In this document: one piece after another, positions 26,235-34,585 of the stretch
How positions within the stretch are numbered: the first letter of the stretch is position 1
Layout: each line of letters begins with the position of its first letter
Assembly (NCBI GenBank): GCA_913776615.1
Contig: CAJYPK010000005.1
Location: 1-64,000, forward strand
DNA: 64,000 bases
Direction: 5' to 3'
Origin: an uncultured Hymenobacter sp.
GTDB taxonomy: Bacteria > Bacteroidota > Bacteroidia > Cytophagales > Hymenobacteraceae
Position numbers and translations under genes: made by a program
The notes under the pieces: generated by a model
Databases searched by the model: none
What the model was told of the DNA's origin: nothing
The model's input: only the letters and a program-made list of their open reading frames with translations

Positions 26235-28139
26235 TCAGCGCAAGCGCGTAGTGTCGGTAAGGGTGAGCAGAAAAGCTTTGAGGTCGGCGGCGTCGCGGGC
26301 GGAAAGGTGGAGTTTATCGGCGGGTAAGGTCTGATTGTCAACCTTGAGGCCCCGGCCGACACCCCCGCCGTCGTTGTAAAACGCGATGACCTCGTCGAGC
26401 GTGCGAAACTGCCCGTTGTGCATGTAGGGAGCCGTGAGGGCCACGTTGCGCAGCGTGGGCGTTTTGAAAGCGTGGCGCAGCGGGGCCAGCCTGGTGAGGG
26501 CATAGCGGCCGAGGTCGGGGTCGAGCTGCCGGCTGTCGGGGCGCGTGGGTACGCCCAGCACCTCAGACTCGGAATCCTGGAAGGTGGGCGGCGCGGTGCC
26601 GTTGGTGAGGGGCAGGAAGTGGCAGGTAGCGCAGCGCGCCCGGCCCGCGTAGAGGTTGAAGCCGCGCTCGGCCGCCGGGCTCAGGGCAGCTCCGGCCTCG
26701 CCGCGCAGGTAGCGGTCGAAGGGCGCATTGAGGCGCACGAGGCTGCGCTCATAGGCGGCCAGGGCATTTTGGATGCGCACCGGGCTCACGAGGGGCGCGC
26801 CGGCCTCGGTGGCGGGGAAGGCTTGCCGGAACTGGGCGGCGTAGCGCGGCTGCCGGGCCAGGCGACCGGCGGCGGCTTCGAGCGAGCCGTGCATTTCGTC
26901 GCGGCTGCCGACTACGTCCACGGCCTGGTTTTCGAGGTTGGGAGCGCGCAGGTCGTAGAACTGCCCGGCCTGGAGCGCGGCGTTGAGGATAGTGGGGGTG
27001 TTGCGGCGCAGCGTGCCGCCGCTGAGCTTGGCGCTCAGGGCCAGCCCGTCGGTGAAGGCTCGCCCCGGCTGGTGGCACGAGGCGCAGGAGCGGCCGCCGC
27101 TGCCACTCAGCACGGGGTCGTAGAACAGGGCGCGGCCCAGCGCCACCTTGGCCGGGTTGCTGAACCACTGCTGGTTGCCGGTGTAAAAATCGGGGTTGAA
27201 GGCACCCGTATCGAACAGCGTGGCCGCGTCGGGCCGCAAGGCCCGCAGCTCGCCCGGAAACGGCGCAATGCCCAGCTGCTTTTGCAACGCCAGCAAGCTA
27301 CGCCCCAGCGGATTGGCGTGGTTGCGAATAAACGCCAGCCGGTCAAACGCGGCAAAATCGGGCTGCTGGCGCAGGGCCGCCCGGGCGGCTGCCAGCCGGG
27401 CCGTGGCTGGCTGGTCGGTGGCCGGGCTGTCGGAAGCGTACAGCCGCAACGGCGCGGCCAGCGCCGCCAGGGCGGCCTCGGCCTCGGGTAGGGTAGCGGC
27501 CGGGCTGAGCGGCGTATCGAAGCCCGTGATGCCCAGGGCCACCACCCGAAACACCTGTTGCCGTAGGGCGTCGAATACGTGGGCATCGGTAAATTCCTGG
27601 TCGGCCCACGACAGCTGGAGCGAATGCACCTGTCGCCGCAGGCGCACGGCCTGGCGGCGCAGCTCGGTGCGGCTGGCCGTGTCGTGAGCGGCCGGGGCCG
27701 GGCTGGGGTAGAGCAGCGGCTCAATGACTTGCAGGCCCGCCGGCTCAAACATTTTCGTTTCCTCGACCTCGACTTCGGCTACCGGCGCGCCATTCACCAA
27801 CCGGCTGGTGGCGGGCAAGAAATATTCGGTAAACGGCTCGACGCGCTTGTAGGCCAGCCGGCAGCGTCGAAAGGCCCGCCGGAGCGAATCAACGGGCAGG
27901 GGCTGGGCGGCAGGCCGGCGGCTGAGCGGCAGCAGCTCCTGGTCGATGAGGGCCAGGAGCTGGGTGAGGTCGCGGGCCACAGTCGCTTTCACCCGGGCGG
28001 GGCGTGAGTGAGCTTGCTGGGTGGTTTGGCCGGTGGCAGCTGCGGCGGTGGTCTGCTCGTGGACGGCGGGGGTGCAGTAGCTCAGCAGGCCCGCCAGTAA
28101 AGAGATCAGGCTTAGGAATAGGAGAAGGCGTTGTTTCAT
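26235..28139 (-). CDS. Di-heme cytochrome c peroxidase family protein with N-terminal extension
   Basis: A 634-residue exported protein. After an N-terminal signal segment (LLLFLSLISLLAGLLSYC) comes a ~270-residue helical domain rich in Ala, Leu and Arg. The C-terminal half is a MauG/CcpA-type peroxidase with two heme c sites, CASCH at residues 352-356 and CATCH at 503-507, plus ALFYDPVLSGSGGRSCASCH and FKTPTLRNVALTAPYMHNG. It is expected in the periplasm, reducing H2O2 or acting on an unknown substrate. ATG 28139 is chosen because it provides the signal sequence. The N-terminal domain vaguely recalls imelysin-type helical domains but lacks their diagnostic motif. Confidence 0.88.
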   Translation of the reverse strand: MKQRLLLFLSLISLLAGLLSYCTPAVHEQTTAAAATGQTTQQAHSRPARVKATVARDLTQLLALIDQELLPLSRRPAAQPLPVDSLRRAFRRCRLAYKRVEPFTEYFLPATSRLVNGAPVAEVEVEETKMFEPAGLQVIEPLLYPSPAPAAHDTASRTELRRQAVRLRRQVHSLQLSWADQEFTDAHVFDALRQQVFRVVALGITGFDTPLSPAATLPEAEAALAALAAPLRLYASDSPATDQPATARLAAARAALRQQPDFAAFDRLAFIRNHANPLGRSLLALQKQLGIAPFPGELRALRPDAATLFDTGAFNPDFYTGNQQWFSNPAKVALGRALFYDPVLSGSGGRSCASCHQPGRAFTDGLALSAKLSGGTLRRNTPTILNAALQAGQFYDLRAPNLENQAVDVVGSRDEMHGSLEAAAGRLARQPRYAAQFRQAFPATEAGAPLVSPVRIQNALAAYERSLVRLNAPFDRYLRGEAGAALSPAAERGFNLYAGRARCATCHFLPLTNGTAPPTFQDSESEVLGVPTRPDSRQLDPDLGRYALTRLAPLRHAFKTPTLRNVALTAPYMHNGQFRTLDEVIAFYNDGGGVGRGLKVDNQTLPADKLHLSARDAADLKAFLLTLTDTTRLR

Positions 28140-28212
28140 GACAATAGTAGGCCGTCGCTTACTGCGGACCGGCGAGCCAGGCAGAGAATCGGGCACGGCG
28201 TAGGCTCCCCAT

Positions 28213-28251
28213 AAAAACAGCACCCCCCACCGAGACCGGCGAAGGGTGCTG
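28213..28251 (-). terminator. Rho-independent terminator of the PhoX-like gene
   Basis: On the minus strand CAGCACCC (28251-28244) pairs with GGGTGCTG (28225-28218), followed by TTTTTAT. It is 23 bp past the stop of the PhoX-like gene and upstream of the peroxidase gene. Confidence 0.8.
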
Positions 28252-28273
28252 CCCAGAGCTTAGGCGTTGAAAA

Positions 28274-29758
28274 TTATTTGGCTACGCCGCGCACGATGAC
28301 GACCTGCCCGCCCTCGCTGTTGGTGTTGGCCGAGGCCCCCGAGCCGTCGGCGTTGCGGAACTTGGCATCCTGCCAGGTATGGGGGTGCAGGTTGACCAGG
28401 AAGGTATTGGGCGTGTTCACGATGTCGCTGATGTCGTACATCGCGCCGTACTCCCAGGAGCTTTTCAGCTGCACGTTGCCGGGGTTGTACTTGGCGTTGA
28501 AGGTAGCGTCGGAGCGGCGGTGGTCCATTTCGAGCATGGCCTTGGCCCGCTGGCCGGGGGTGTTGATGGCCCACTGCCAGATGCGGCCGTCGTGGTTGTT
28601 GTCGCGGTAGAAGGAGTCGCCATCCTCCTGAATGTACACGTAGTTCTCAGTTACGCAGAGGTTGTCGGGGTTCACGATGTAGTTGCCGGGGTCGGTGGCC
28701 CCATCCACAACAACTTGCAGCTTGGCCGCGCCGGCGGGGTCGGTGGCGTTGAGGTTGAGCTTGTACACGCGGCCCCACATGGTTTTGCCCGCCACGGGCG
28801 TCACCTTATCCGAAGCGCTCACGCCGGTAGCCGTGAAATACACCTCGCGGTTGTTGGCGGCGCTGCCCTTGCGGTAGTCCAGGTCTTCGACGCGGGCAAT
28901 CTGCAAGGCGTTGTTGGCCACCGAGAAAGCCGCAATCTGGGTGCCGGTCATGGTCGTTACGTTGGGCACTTCCACCCACTGCACGTCGTAGCTCGTGCTC
29001 ACGTTCATGTTGGTTTCGACGGGGTCGCCATTCTGGCGCTTCAGCATGTAGAGCTTGCCGTTGTCGAGGTCGCCGGGCGTGTTGCTCACGTAGAGCAGCA
29101 CCTGGCCGTTGGAGTCGTCTTCGCCGATGACGATCACCGTTTTGCCGGGGTAGGCTTGCTTGTTCAGCGGCACGGCGTTTTCCATGCTGGCCTTGCCCAG
29201 GGCGGGCTTGCGGCGGCTCGAATTGGTTTTGTCGGCCGCGCCCAGCGGGTCGATAGCGTGCACCATACTCTCGGAGCCGCTTTCGCCGGCCGTCAGGAAA
29301 GTAGGCACCGGGAAGCCGTGCTCCTCGGGTGTGGCCAGCGTGGCCGAGCACAGGCGGGTGGTGCCGCCGTTGTAATCCAGGATGTACTCGCCCTTCACCG
29401 GCTTAAAGGTCTTGTCGAGGTACACGCGCGAGACCGACTGCGAGATTTCGTGGTTGTTGATCAATACGTAGCCACCATCGGTCCCCGGGTTTTTGAGCAG
29501 GCCCGCGCCGTCGGGCTGGGGGCCAAAAACGAAGCCCGGCGACTGCGCCAGTACGTCGTCCGACGAAATCAGGGGTAGTACTTGCAGGCTCTCGAAGCCC
29601 GGCATGGCCTTTACCAGCGCCGGATTTACGGAGTACGCTTTCAGCTCGACGGGGCTGGCGGGCGTGGAAGTATCGTTGTTTTTATTGCACGCCGCCAGGA
29701 GCGACAGCAACCCCAGCGCCGCCAGGCTAAAAGGACGAGAGGAAGTAAAGTTGACCAT
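28274..29758 (-). CDS. PhoX-like (DUF839) lipoprotein
   Basis: A 494-residue lipoprotein (lipobox SLLAAC at residues ~20-25, followed by a short polar linker). The body is a beta-propeller-like PhoX/DUF839 protein: GYVLINNHEISQSVSRVY near the N-terminus, NGGTTRLCSAT, then ARVEDLDYRKGS, NPDNLCV and the C-terminal segment with DISDIVNTPNTFLVNLHPHTW. PhoX enzymes are Ca2+/Fe3+-dependent alkaline phosphatases; activity here is not proven. The ending GGQVVIVRGVAK is normal for the family. Confidence 0.8.
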   Translation of the reverse strand: MVNFTSSRPFSLAALGLLSLLAACNKNNDTSTPASPVELKAYSVNPALVKAMPGFESLQVLPLISSDDVLAQSPGFVFGPQPDGAGLLKNPGTDGGYVLINNHEISQSVSRVYLDKTFKPVKGEYILDYNGGTTRLCSATLATPEEHGFPVPTFLTAGESGSESMVHAIDPLGAADKTNSSRRKPALGKASMENAVPLNKQAYPGKTVIVIGEDDSNGQVLLYVSNTPGDLDNGKLYMLKRQNGDPVETNMNVSTSYDVQWVEVPNVTTMTGTQIAAFSVANNALQIARVEDLDYRKGSAANNREVYFTATGVSASDKVTPVAGKTMWGRVYKLNLNATDPAGAAKLQVVVDGATDPGNYIVNPDNLCVTENYVYIQEDGDSFYRDNNHDGRIWQWAINTPGQRAKAMLEMDHRRSDATFNAKYNPGNVQLKSSWEYGAMYDISDIVNTPNTFLVNLHPHTWQDAKFRNADGSGASANTNSEGGQVVIVRGVAK

Positions 29759-29872
29759 GAAAGTAAAACGAGAAAAACCAGGGTTCTTAACAGTTTTACA
29801 AAATTCCTTCCTTCGTATTACGCCAACGTGACCAACCGATTATGAAAATTAGGTGAAGAAGATAGGCGAGGC

Positions 29873-30571
29873 TTACTTCTTGAAAAATGCCAGCAAATCA
29901 GCCTTGTACGAATTGCCAATCGGAATTGCATCGCCCGTAGTCAGCACCAGTTGCTCGGGCTGAAGCAGCTTGATGTGCGCCGCCGCCACGATGAACGAGC
30001 GCTGCACCCGCACGAAGCGCTCGCCCAGCGTGTCCACCATTTCCTTCATGGTGGCGTGGTGCAGGTAGGTTTTGGCGGCGGTTACGATTTTGACGTAATC
30101 CTTGCAGCCCTCCACGTACAGAATATCGCGGCAGGGCACCTTGAATAGGCTGCCTTGTTCCTTTAGGAGCAAACAGTTTTCCTCGGTGGCGGCAATCGTA
30201 GCCGCCGGGGCCGGGGGCTGGTAGCGGGCCACGGCCTTTTGGAAGCGCTCGTAGCTGAAGGGCTTTAGTAAATAATCGAGCACGTTCAGCTCGAAGCCCT
30301 CGTAGGCGTACTCGCGGTAGGCGGTGGTGAGGATGGTGGCGGGCGGCGCGGGCAGCGTTTTGAGGAAATTTAAGCCCGTAACGAGCGGCATTTCGATGTC
30401 CAGAAACAGCAGATCGACGGGGTGCTGGCGCAGGTGCTCGTGGGCATCGAGGGCGTGGCGGCACTGGCCGCTGAGCACGAGGCCGGGCGTTTGGGCGATG
30501 AACTGCTTGAGTACCTGGTGGGCCAGGGGCTCGTCGTCGACGATCAGGCAGCGGGTGGGGGTGGGGCTCAT
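29873..30571 (-). CDS. LytTR-family response regulator
   Basis: A 232-residue protein. The N-terminal receiver domain has the acidic pocket IVDDEPL, the phospho-acceptor Asp in LLFLDIEMPLV and the conserved Lys in LLKPFSYERF. The C-terminal ~100 residues form the LytTR DNA-binding domain (LLKEQGSLFKVPCRDILYVEGCKDYVKI, FVRVQRSFIVA). The start ATG at 30571 overlaps the upstream kinase stop by an ATGA junction, so the two are translationally coupled. Candidate binding sites are at 31715-31791. Confidence 0.95.
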   Translation of the reverse strand: MSPTPTRCLIVDDEPLAHQVLKQFIAQTPGLVLSGQCRHALDAHEHLRQHPVDLLFLDIEMPLVTGLNFLKTLPAPPATILTTAYREYAYEGFELNVLDYLLKPFSYERFQKAVARYQPPAPAATIAATEENCLLLKEQGSLFKVPCRDILYVEGCKDYVKIVTAAKTYLHHATMKEMVDTLGERFVRVQRSFIVAAAHIKLLQPEQLVLTTGDAIPIGNSYKADLLAFFKK

Positions 30572-31662
30572 AGGTGCAAAATAAGTTCGGCCCGGTAGCG
30601 GCCGGCGTGCTCGCTCAGGCGCAGCTCGTGGGTGCTGGGGTAGTAGAGCTGGAGGCGTCGCCGGATATTTTCGAGGCCGATGCCGCCGCTGCGGCGCGGC
30701 GCGGCGGGCGGCGGGCTGGGCAGCATGTCGTTTTCGATCACGAAGCGCAGCTGGCCCGGCGCGGTGGTGAGCGTAGCCTCCACGCTGGCGTCGTCGCTGA
30801 AGTGGTGGCGGCCGTGCTTGAAGCTGTTTTCGACCAGCGGCAGCCACAGCAGCGGCGGCACCTGCTGCCCCGCCAGCCCCGCCCCGGCCGTGGTGAAGCG
30901 GATGCGGGCGCCCTCGTACTTGCGCTGCTCCAGCTCGAAGTAGTTTTCCAGAAACGCCACCTCGTCGGCCAGGGCGATGCGGTCCTTGCCGCTGTCGTAG
31001 AGCACGTAGCGCATCAGCTCGGAGAGCAGCAGGATGAAGCGCGGCGTATCGGGCGAGCCCGCCAGGCTGAGGCCGTAGATGCTGTTGAGGGTGTTGAACA
31101 GAAAGTGTGGTTGCAGCTGCGCCTTCAGCTGCTCCAGTTGCAAGGCGGCGTGCTCCTGCTCAATGCGGCGGCGGCGTAGCTCCTGCTCGAAGGCCACCCG
31201 CACGAAGCCGACGCAGCTGAACGCCAGAAAATCGGTCAGCAGCAGCAGCAGATACGGCATCCCGAGGCGGAGCAGCAGCCGGAGGCCGTGCTGAAAATAG
31301 CCCTGGTAAAAGCCCGTGAGAGCGGGCGGGGCCGCGATAAAGCGAAAAACCGCCGCCGCCAGCGTGGTATTGAGCTTAATGCCCCACCACAGGTACACGA
31401 TGCCCCCCAGCACCAGCGGCACCGCGTAGCGCCGCTGGCGCAGCAGTGCGGGCAGCAGCCAGCGGTAGTAGGGCACCACGTAGAGCGTGGCCGCCAGCGC
31501 AAACAGGATGAGCTGGGGAAACGGGAAGTTGGGATGGTCGGCCGGGTGCAGCCGGGTGTCTTCCATAAAGTAATTGTACTTGTACATGCCCACGTAGAGC
31601 ACCCACACCAGCACTTCGAAAAACAGGGGAAAGCGGCTGGGCCGCGCGGCGTCTTGTTGCAT
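30568..31662 (-). CDS. LytS/YehU-type sensor histidine kinase
   Basis: A 364-residue inner-membrane kinase. Four hydrophobic helices occupy residues ~10-155. The His_kinase domain follows with the phospho-acceptor in LKAQLQPHFLFNTLNSIYGL, and the HATPase region contains PPLLWLPLVENSFKHG (N box) and the glycine-rich SGGIGLENIRRRL. There is no separate sensor domain, as is typical for this family. It is the first gene of a two-gene operon with the LytTR regulator. Confidence 0.95.
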   Translation of the reverse strand: MQQDAARPSRFPLFFEVLVWVLYVGMYKYNYFMEDTRLHPADHPNFPFPQLILFALAATLYVVPYYRWLLPALLRQRRYAVPLVLGGIVYLWWGIKLNTTLAAAVFRFIAAPPALTGFYQGYFQHGLRLLLRLGMPYLLLLLTDFLAFSCVGFVRVAFEQELRRRRIEQEHAALQLEQLKAQLQPHFLFNTLNSIYGLSLAGSPDTPRFILLLSELMRYVLYDSGKDRIALADEVAFLENYFELEQRKYEGARIRFTTAGAGLAGQQVPPLLWLPLVENSFKHGRHHFSDDASVEATLTTAPGQLRFVIENDMLPSPPPAAPRRSGGIGLENIRRRLQLYYPSTHELRLSEHAGRYRAELILHL

Positions 31663-31714
31663 GGGGCGAAGGTGGCGGGTTTGGGGCGACGAAGGGCCAG
31701 CGCCGGGGCAGAAT

Positions 31715-31791
31715 TTCGACCAAACGGGTAATTTTTTCGACTAAAAAAGGGCGGGTGGCGCTTGGTCGAAAAGGGCCCTGGCGTGGTCGAA
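31715..31791. promoter_or_regulatory. Candidate LytTR operator: two facing pairs of 9-bp direct repeats
   Basis: Plus strand: TTCGACCAA at 31715-31723 and TTCGACTAA at 31736-31744, separated by 12 bp (21 bp start to start). The second pair, on the minus strand, is TTCGACCAC (31791-31783) and TTCGACCAA (31770-31762), again separated by 12 bp. LytTR regulators are known to bind two 9-bp direct repeats spaced 12-13 bp. The cluster lies in the divergent region between the kinase start (31662) and the receptor start (31890), which suggests control of both. The exact sequence differs from the published AgrA-type consensus. Confidence 0.7.
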
Positions 31792-31889
31792 AAAAGTGGA
31801 AATGGGGCAGTACGGGGCCGTTGCTTTGTCCCATTCCCAGCCGGTTGGCGGCCGGGAGTCACGCTTCCCGCACCTTTTCGCCCTGCGCC

Positions 31890-34307
31890 ATGAACCACGC
31901 TTTCACCTCCCTGCTCCTCACCGGCACCCTCGCTTCGGCCGCCCCCCTGGCCGCTGCCCAAACGGCCCCCGCACCCGCCGCGACGAAGGCCGTTACCGGC
32001 TCTCTGGCGGGCACCGTGGCCGACAGCGTGTCGCGCCAGCCGCTGGCCTTCGCCACGGTGGTGCTGCGTCCCGCCGCCGATGCCAAGAGCGCCCTGAGCA
32101 CCGTGACTACCGACAAGGGCGCGTTCAGCTTCGCCGGGCTGGCCGCCGGGGCCTACACCCTGGAGGTGCGCTACCTGGGCTACCGCCCGGGCCGGCCCAC
32201 GACCGTGACGGTGGGCGCGGGCCGCACCCCAGCCGTGGCCCTGGCGCTGGCCCCCGAGCGCCACGCCCTGGCCGAAGTGAAGGTGACGGCCACCAAGCCC
32301 TTCATCGAGCAGCAGGCCGATAAGCTGGTGCTCAACGTGGCCGCCAGCCCGCTGGCCGCCGGGGGGACCGCCGCCGACCTGCTGGGCCGCGCCCCCGGCG
32401 TGCTGGAGCAGGGCAATGGCTACCAGCTGCGCGGCAAAACTGTGACCGTGATGCTCGACGGCAAGCTCACCAACCTCAGCGGCGACGAGCTGAAAAACAT
32501 GCTCAGCGCCCTGCCCGCCAACACCCTGGATAGAGTAGAGCTCGTGGCTAACCCCTCGGCCAAGTACGATGCCAGCGCCAGCGCCATCGTGAATCTGGTG
32601 ACGACCAAGAGCCTGAAATTCGGCACTAACGGCACGGCGATCCTGGGCGGGGGTACCGGCCGCTACGGCCGCTACAACGCTGGCCTCAGCCTTAACCACC
32701 GCACCGAAAAGCTGAACGTGTACGGCGGCCTCGACCGCCTCGCCAACCAAACCTACAGCAGCACCAGCGCCGTGCGCGCCGTGGGTGCCGAAAGCCAGCT
32801 CACCGAAAGCAGCCTCGAAACCCGCCGCCTTCAAACCAACAACCTCCGGCTGGGCTTAGACTACGACCTGAGCAAAACCACCTCGGTAGGGGTGCTGGTG
32901 AAGGGAATGCTCACCGACCGCGCCCGCACGGCCGAAAGCCAGGCGCAGCTGAGCGGGTCGCAGCCGGCTACGCTGGTGCGCCTCGCGGGCAGCTCGCAGG
33001 TGCTCAGCTCGGCAGTGAATGCGTATTATAAAACGAGCCTGGGTAAGGATAAGTCGCTGCGCGTGAGCGCCGACTACTTCGGCTACGCTCGTGATAGCCA
33101 CAACGACTACGCCACCAGCGTCCTCGCCGCGCCGGCCGACCTGCTGCGCGACAATTCGCCGGCCCGCAACGCGGTGCAGTCGGTGATGGCCGACTATGCG
33201 CAGCCGCTCTACAAGGGTACGCTCGAAGCGGGGCTGAAAGCTATTTCGACCACTACCGACAACGACATCCGCTGGGAGCAGGCCCCCGCCGGCCAGCCCT
33301 GGACCACCGACCCCGGCAAGACCAACCACTTTGTGTACCGCGAAAACGTGCAGGCGGCCTACGCCACCTTCAGCCGCAGCATACAGAAAGTGGCCCTGCA
33401 AGTGGGCCTGCGCGCCGAGCGTACCAGCACCAGCGGCACCTCGCTCACGCTGAATCAAACCACCGAGCGCCAGTACCTCAATTTCTTCCCTAGCGTGTCG
33501 GCGCAGTACAGCCGCTCCGAGAAAACGCAGCTCGGCTTCTCGTACCGCCGCAAGATTGAGCGGGCGCAGTTCGGGGTCGTCAATCCCTTCCTGACGTACA
33601 TCAGCCCCTACCGCTACGCGCAGGGCAATCCGGCCATTCTGCCTTCGCTCTCGCACAACCTGGAGCTGAGCTACGCCTACGGCAGCCTGCTCTCGGCCGC
33701 CGTGAGCTACACCCGCTTCAGCAGCGTCATCACCGAAAGCTTTACCAAAGACGATGTTACGCAGGTAGTCACCAATTCCTTCGCCAATTACCCCAGTGCC
33801 GACCAGCTCGGCGCGACCCTGACCCTAATGCAGCCGCTACTGCACAATAAGTGGCAGACCGTGACCACCGTGGGCGTGCTCGCCGCCCGGGTGCAGGCCA
33901 GCCCCGGTACCATCGGCGTGGGCAAAGCCAGCCCCGGCGCTTACCTCTCCAGCAACCACACGCTCACGCTGCGCCCCGGCCTCAAGGCCGAAGTGTCGGT
34001 TTCCTACATGTCGCCCATGACCTTCGGCGGCATGGCCATCCGGTCGAGCTACAGTGCCAACGCGGGCCTTGCGTACACCGTGCTCAAGGGCGCGGGTACC
34101 CTCACCCTCAACGTAACGGACGTCTTTAACACCCAGCGCAGCCGCTTCGACGTGCTGGCCGCCGGCATCAACTCGCAAAACGTGAACAAGCTGGAAAGCC
34201 GCTTCGTGAAGCTGAATTTCAGCTACAAGTTTGGCAATCAGAAAGTAAAAGCCAGCCAGCGCCGCGAAACCGGGGTGGAAGCTGAGAAGTCGCGCATGGA
34301 GAATTAA
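31890..34307 (+). CDS. TonB-dependent-receptor-like outer membrane protein (outer membrane beta-barrel family)
   Basis: An 805-residue protein. A signal peptide (residues 1-24) leads into a CarboxypepD_reg-like domain (GSLAGTVADSVSRQPLAFATVVL...GAFSFAGLAAG). A plug-like domain (AEVKVTATKPFIEQQADKLVLNV, LLGRAPGVLEQ, GKTVTVMLDGK) and a long beta-barrel of the outer-membrane beta-barrel type (OMP_b-brl_3) follow, ending LESRFVKLNFSYKFGNQK. Substrate is unknown. The ATG at 31890 fits the signal peptide. It is divergent from the LytS/LytTR operon and probably its target. Confidence 0.88.
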   Translation: MNHAFTSLLLTGTLASAAPLAAAQTAPAPAATKAVTGSLAGTVADSVSRQPLAFATVVLRPAADAKSALSTVTTDKGAFSFAGLAAGAYTLEVRYLGYRPGRPTTVTVGAGRTPAVALALAPERHALAEVKVTATKPFIEQQADKLVLNVAASPLAAGGTAADLLGRAPGVLEQGNGYQLRGKTVTVMLDGKLTNLSGDELKNMLSALPANTLDRVELVANPSAKYDASASAIVNLVTTKSLKFGTNGTAILGGGTGRYGRYNAGLSLNHRTEKLNVYGGLDRLANQTYSSTSAVRAVGAESQLTESSLETRRLQTNNLRLGLDYDLSKTTSVGVLVKGMLTDRARTAESQAQLSGSQPATLVRLAGSSQVLSSAVNAYYKTSLGKDKSLRVSADYFGYARDSHNDYATSVLAAPADLLRDNSPARNAVQSVMADYAQPLYKGTLEAGLKAISTTTDNDIRWEQAPAGQPWTTDPGKTNHFVYRENVQAAYATFSRSIQKVALQVGLRAERTSTSGTSLTLNQTTERQYLNFFPSVSAQYSRSEKTQLGFSYRRKIERAQFGVVNPFLTYISPYRYAQGNPAILPSLSHNLELSYAYGSLLSAAVSYTRFSSVITESFTKDDVTQVVTNSFANYPSADQLGATLTLMQPLLHNKWQTVTTVGVLAARVQASPGTIGVGKASPGAYLSSNHTLTLRPGLKAEVSVSYMSPMTFGGMAIRSSYSANAGLAYTVLKGAGTLTLNVTDVFNTQRSRFDVLAAGINSQNVNKLESRFVKLNFSYKFGNQKVKASQRRETGVEAEKSRMEN

Positions 34308-34343
34308 ATCGCCTGTCTTTATAGCTAAGCGATTTAAATCGTC

Positions 34344-34425
34344 TGTCATTGCGAGCGCAGCGAAGCAATCACACCTAGTAAGCGCACTGCTGAGGTGTGA
34401 TTGCTTCGCTGCGCTCGCAATGACA
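34344..34425. repeat. Perfect 33-bp inverted repeat (TCATTGCGAGCGCAGCG type)
   Basis: Left arm 34344-34376 starts TGTCATTGCGAGCGCAGCGA; the right arm 34393-34425 is its exact reverse complement. The arms themselves are semi-palindromic (ATTGC...GCAAT). It lies 37 bp after the receptor stop. A 14-nt core (ATTGCGAGCGCAGC) is also found at 17374-17387. Confidence 0.95.
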
Positions 34426-34526
34426 AGCGGTTTGTAGAGCGGCAATTCAAAACAGTTTTGATAGGTGAAGCAGGTAGGTTGGCAGATAAAATGCGGCCGC
34501 TGGGTGCAGTTGGCCGCATTTTCGCG

Positions 34527-34558
34527 TTTAGCCATAATTGGCCGGGCGGTTACTTTTG
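34527..34558 (+). promoter_or_regulatory. Likely promoter of the AsmA-like gene
   Basis: TACTTTTG at 34551-34558 matches the -7 TAnnTTTG consensus, with TTTA at 34527-34530 (24 bp upstream, start to start) as a -33 element. It predicts transcription from about 34565, a leader of about 20 nt. Confidence 0.55.
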
Positions 34559-34585
34559 CCCACGACCCCTAATTACCTCTTCCTG

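Noticed and set aside
29759..29766. TACTTTCA next to the PhoX-like start, resembling a -7 box
   Set aside because: It overlaps the start codon, which would place the transcription start inside the gene, so it is unlikely to be the promoter.
31236..32834. Antisense ORF of 532 codons across the kinase/receptor boundary
   Set aside because: It crosses the divergent promoter and two real genes; no domain is recognisable in its translation.
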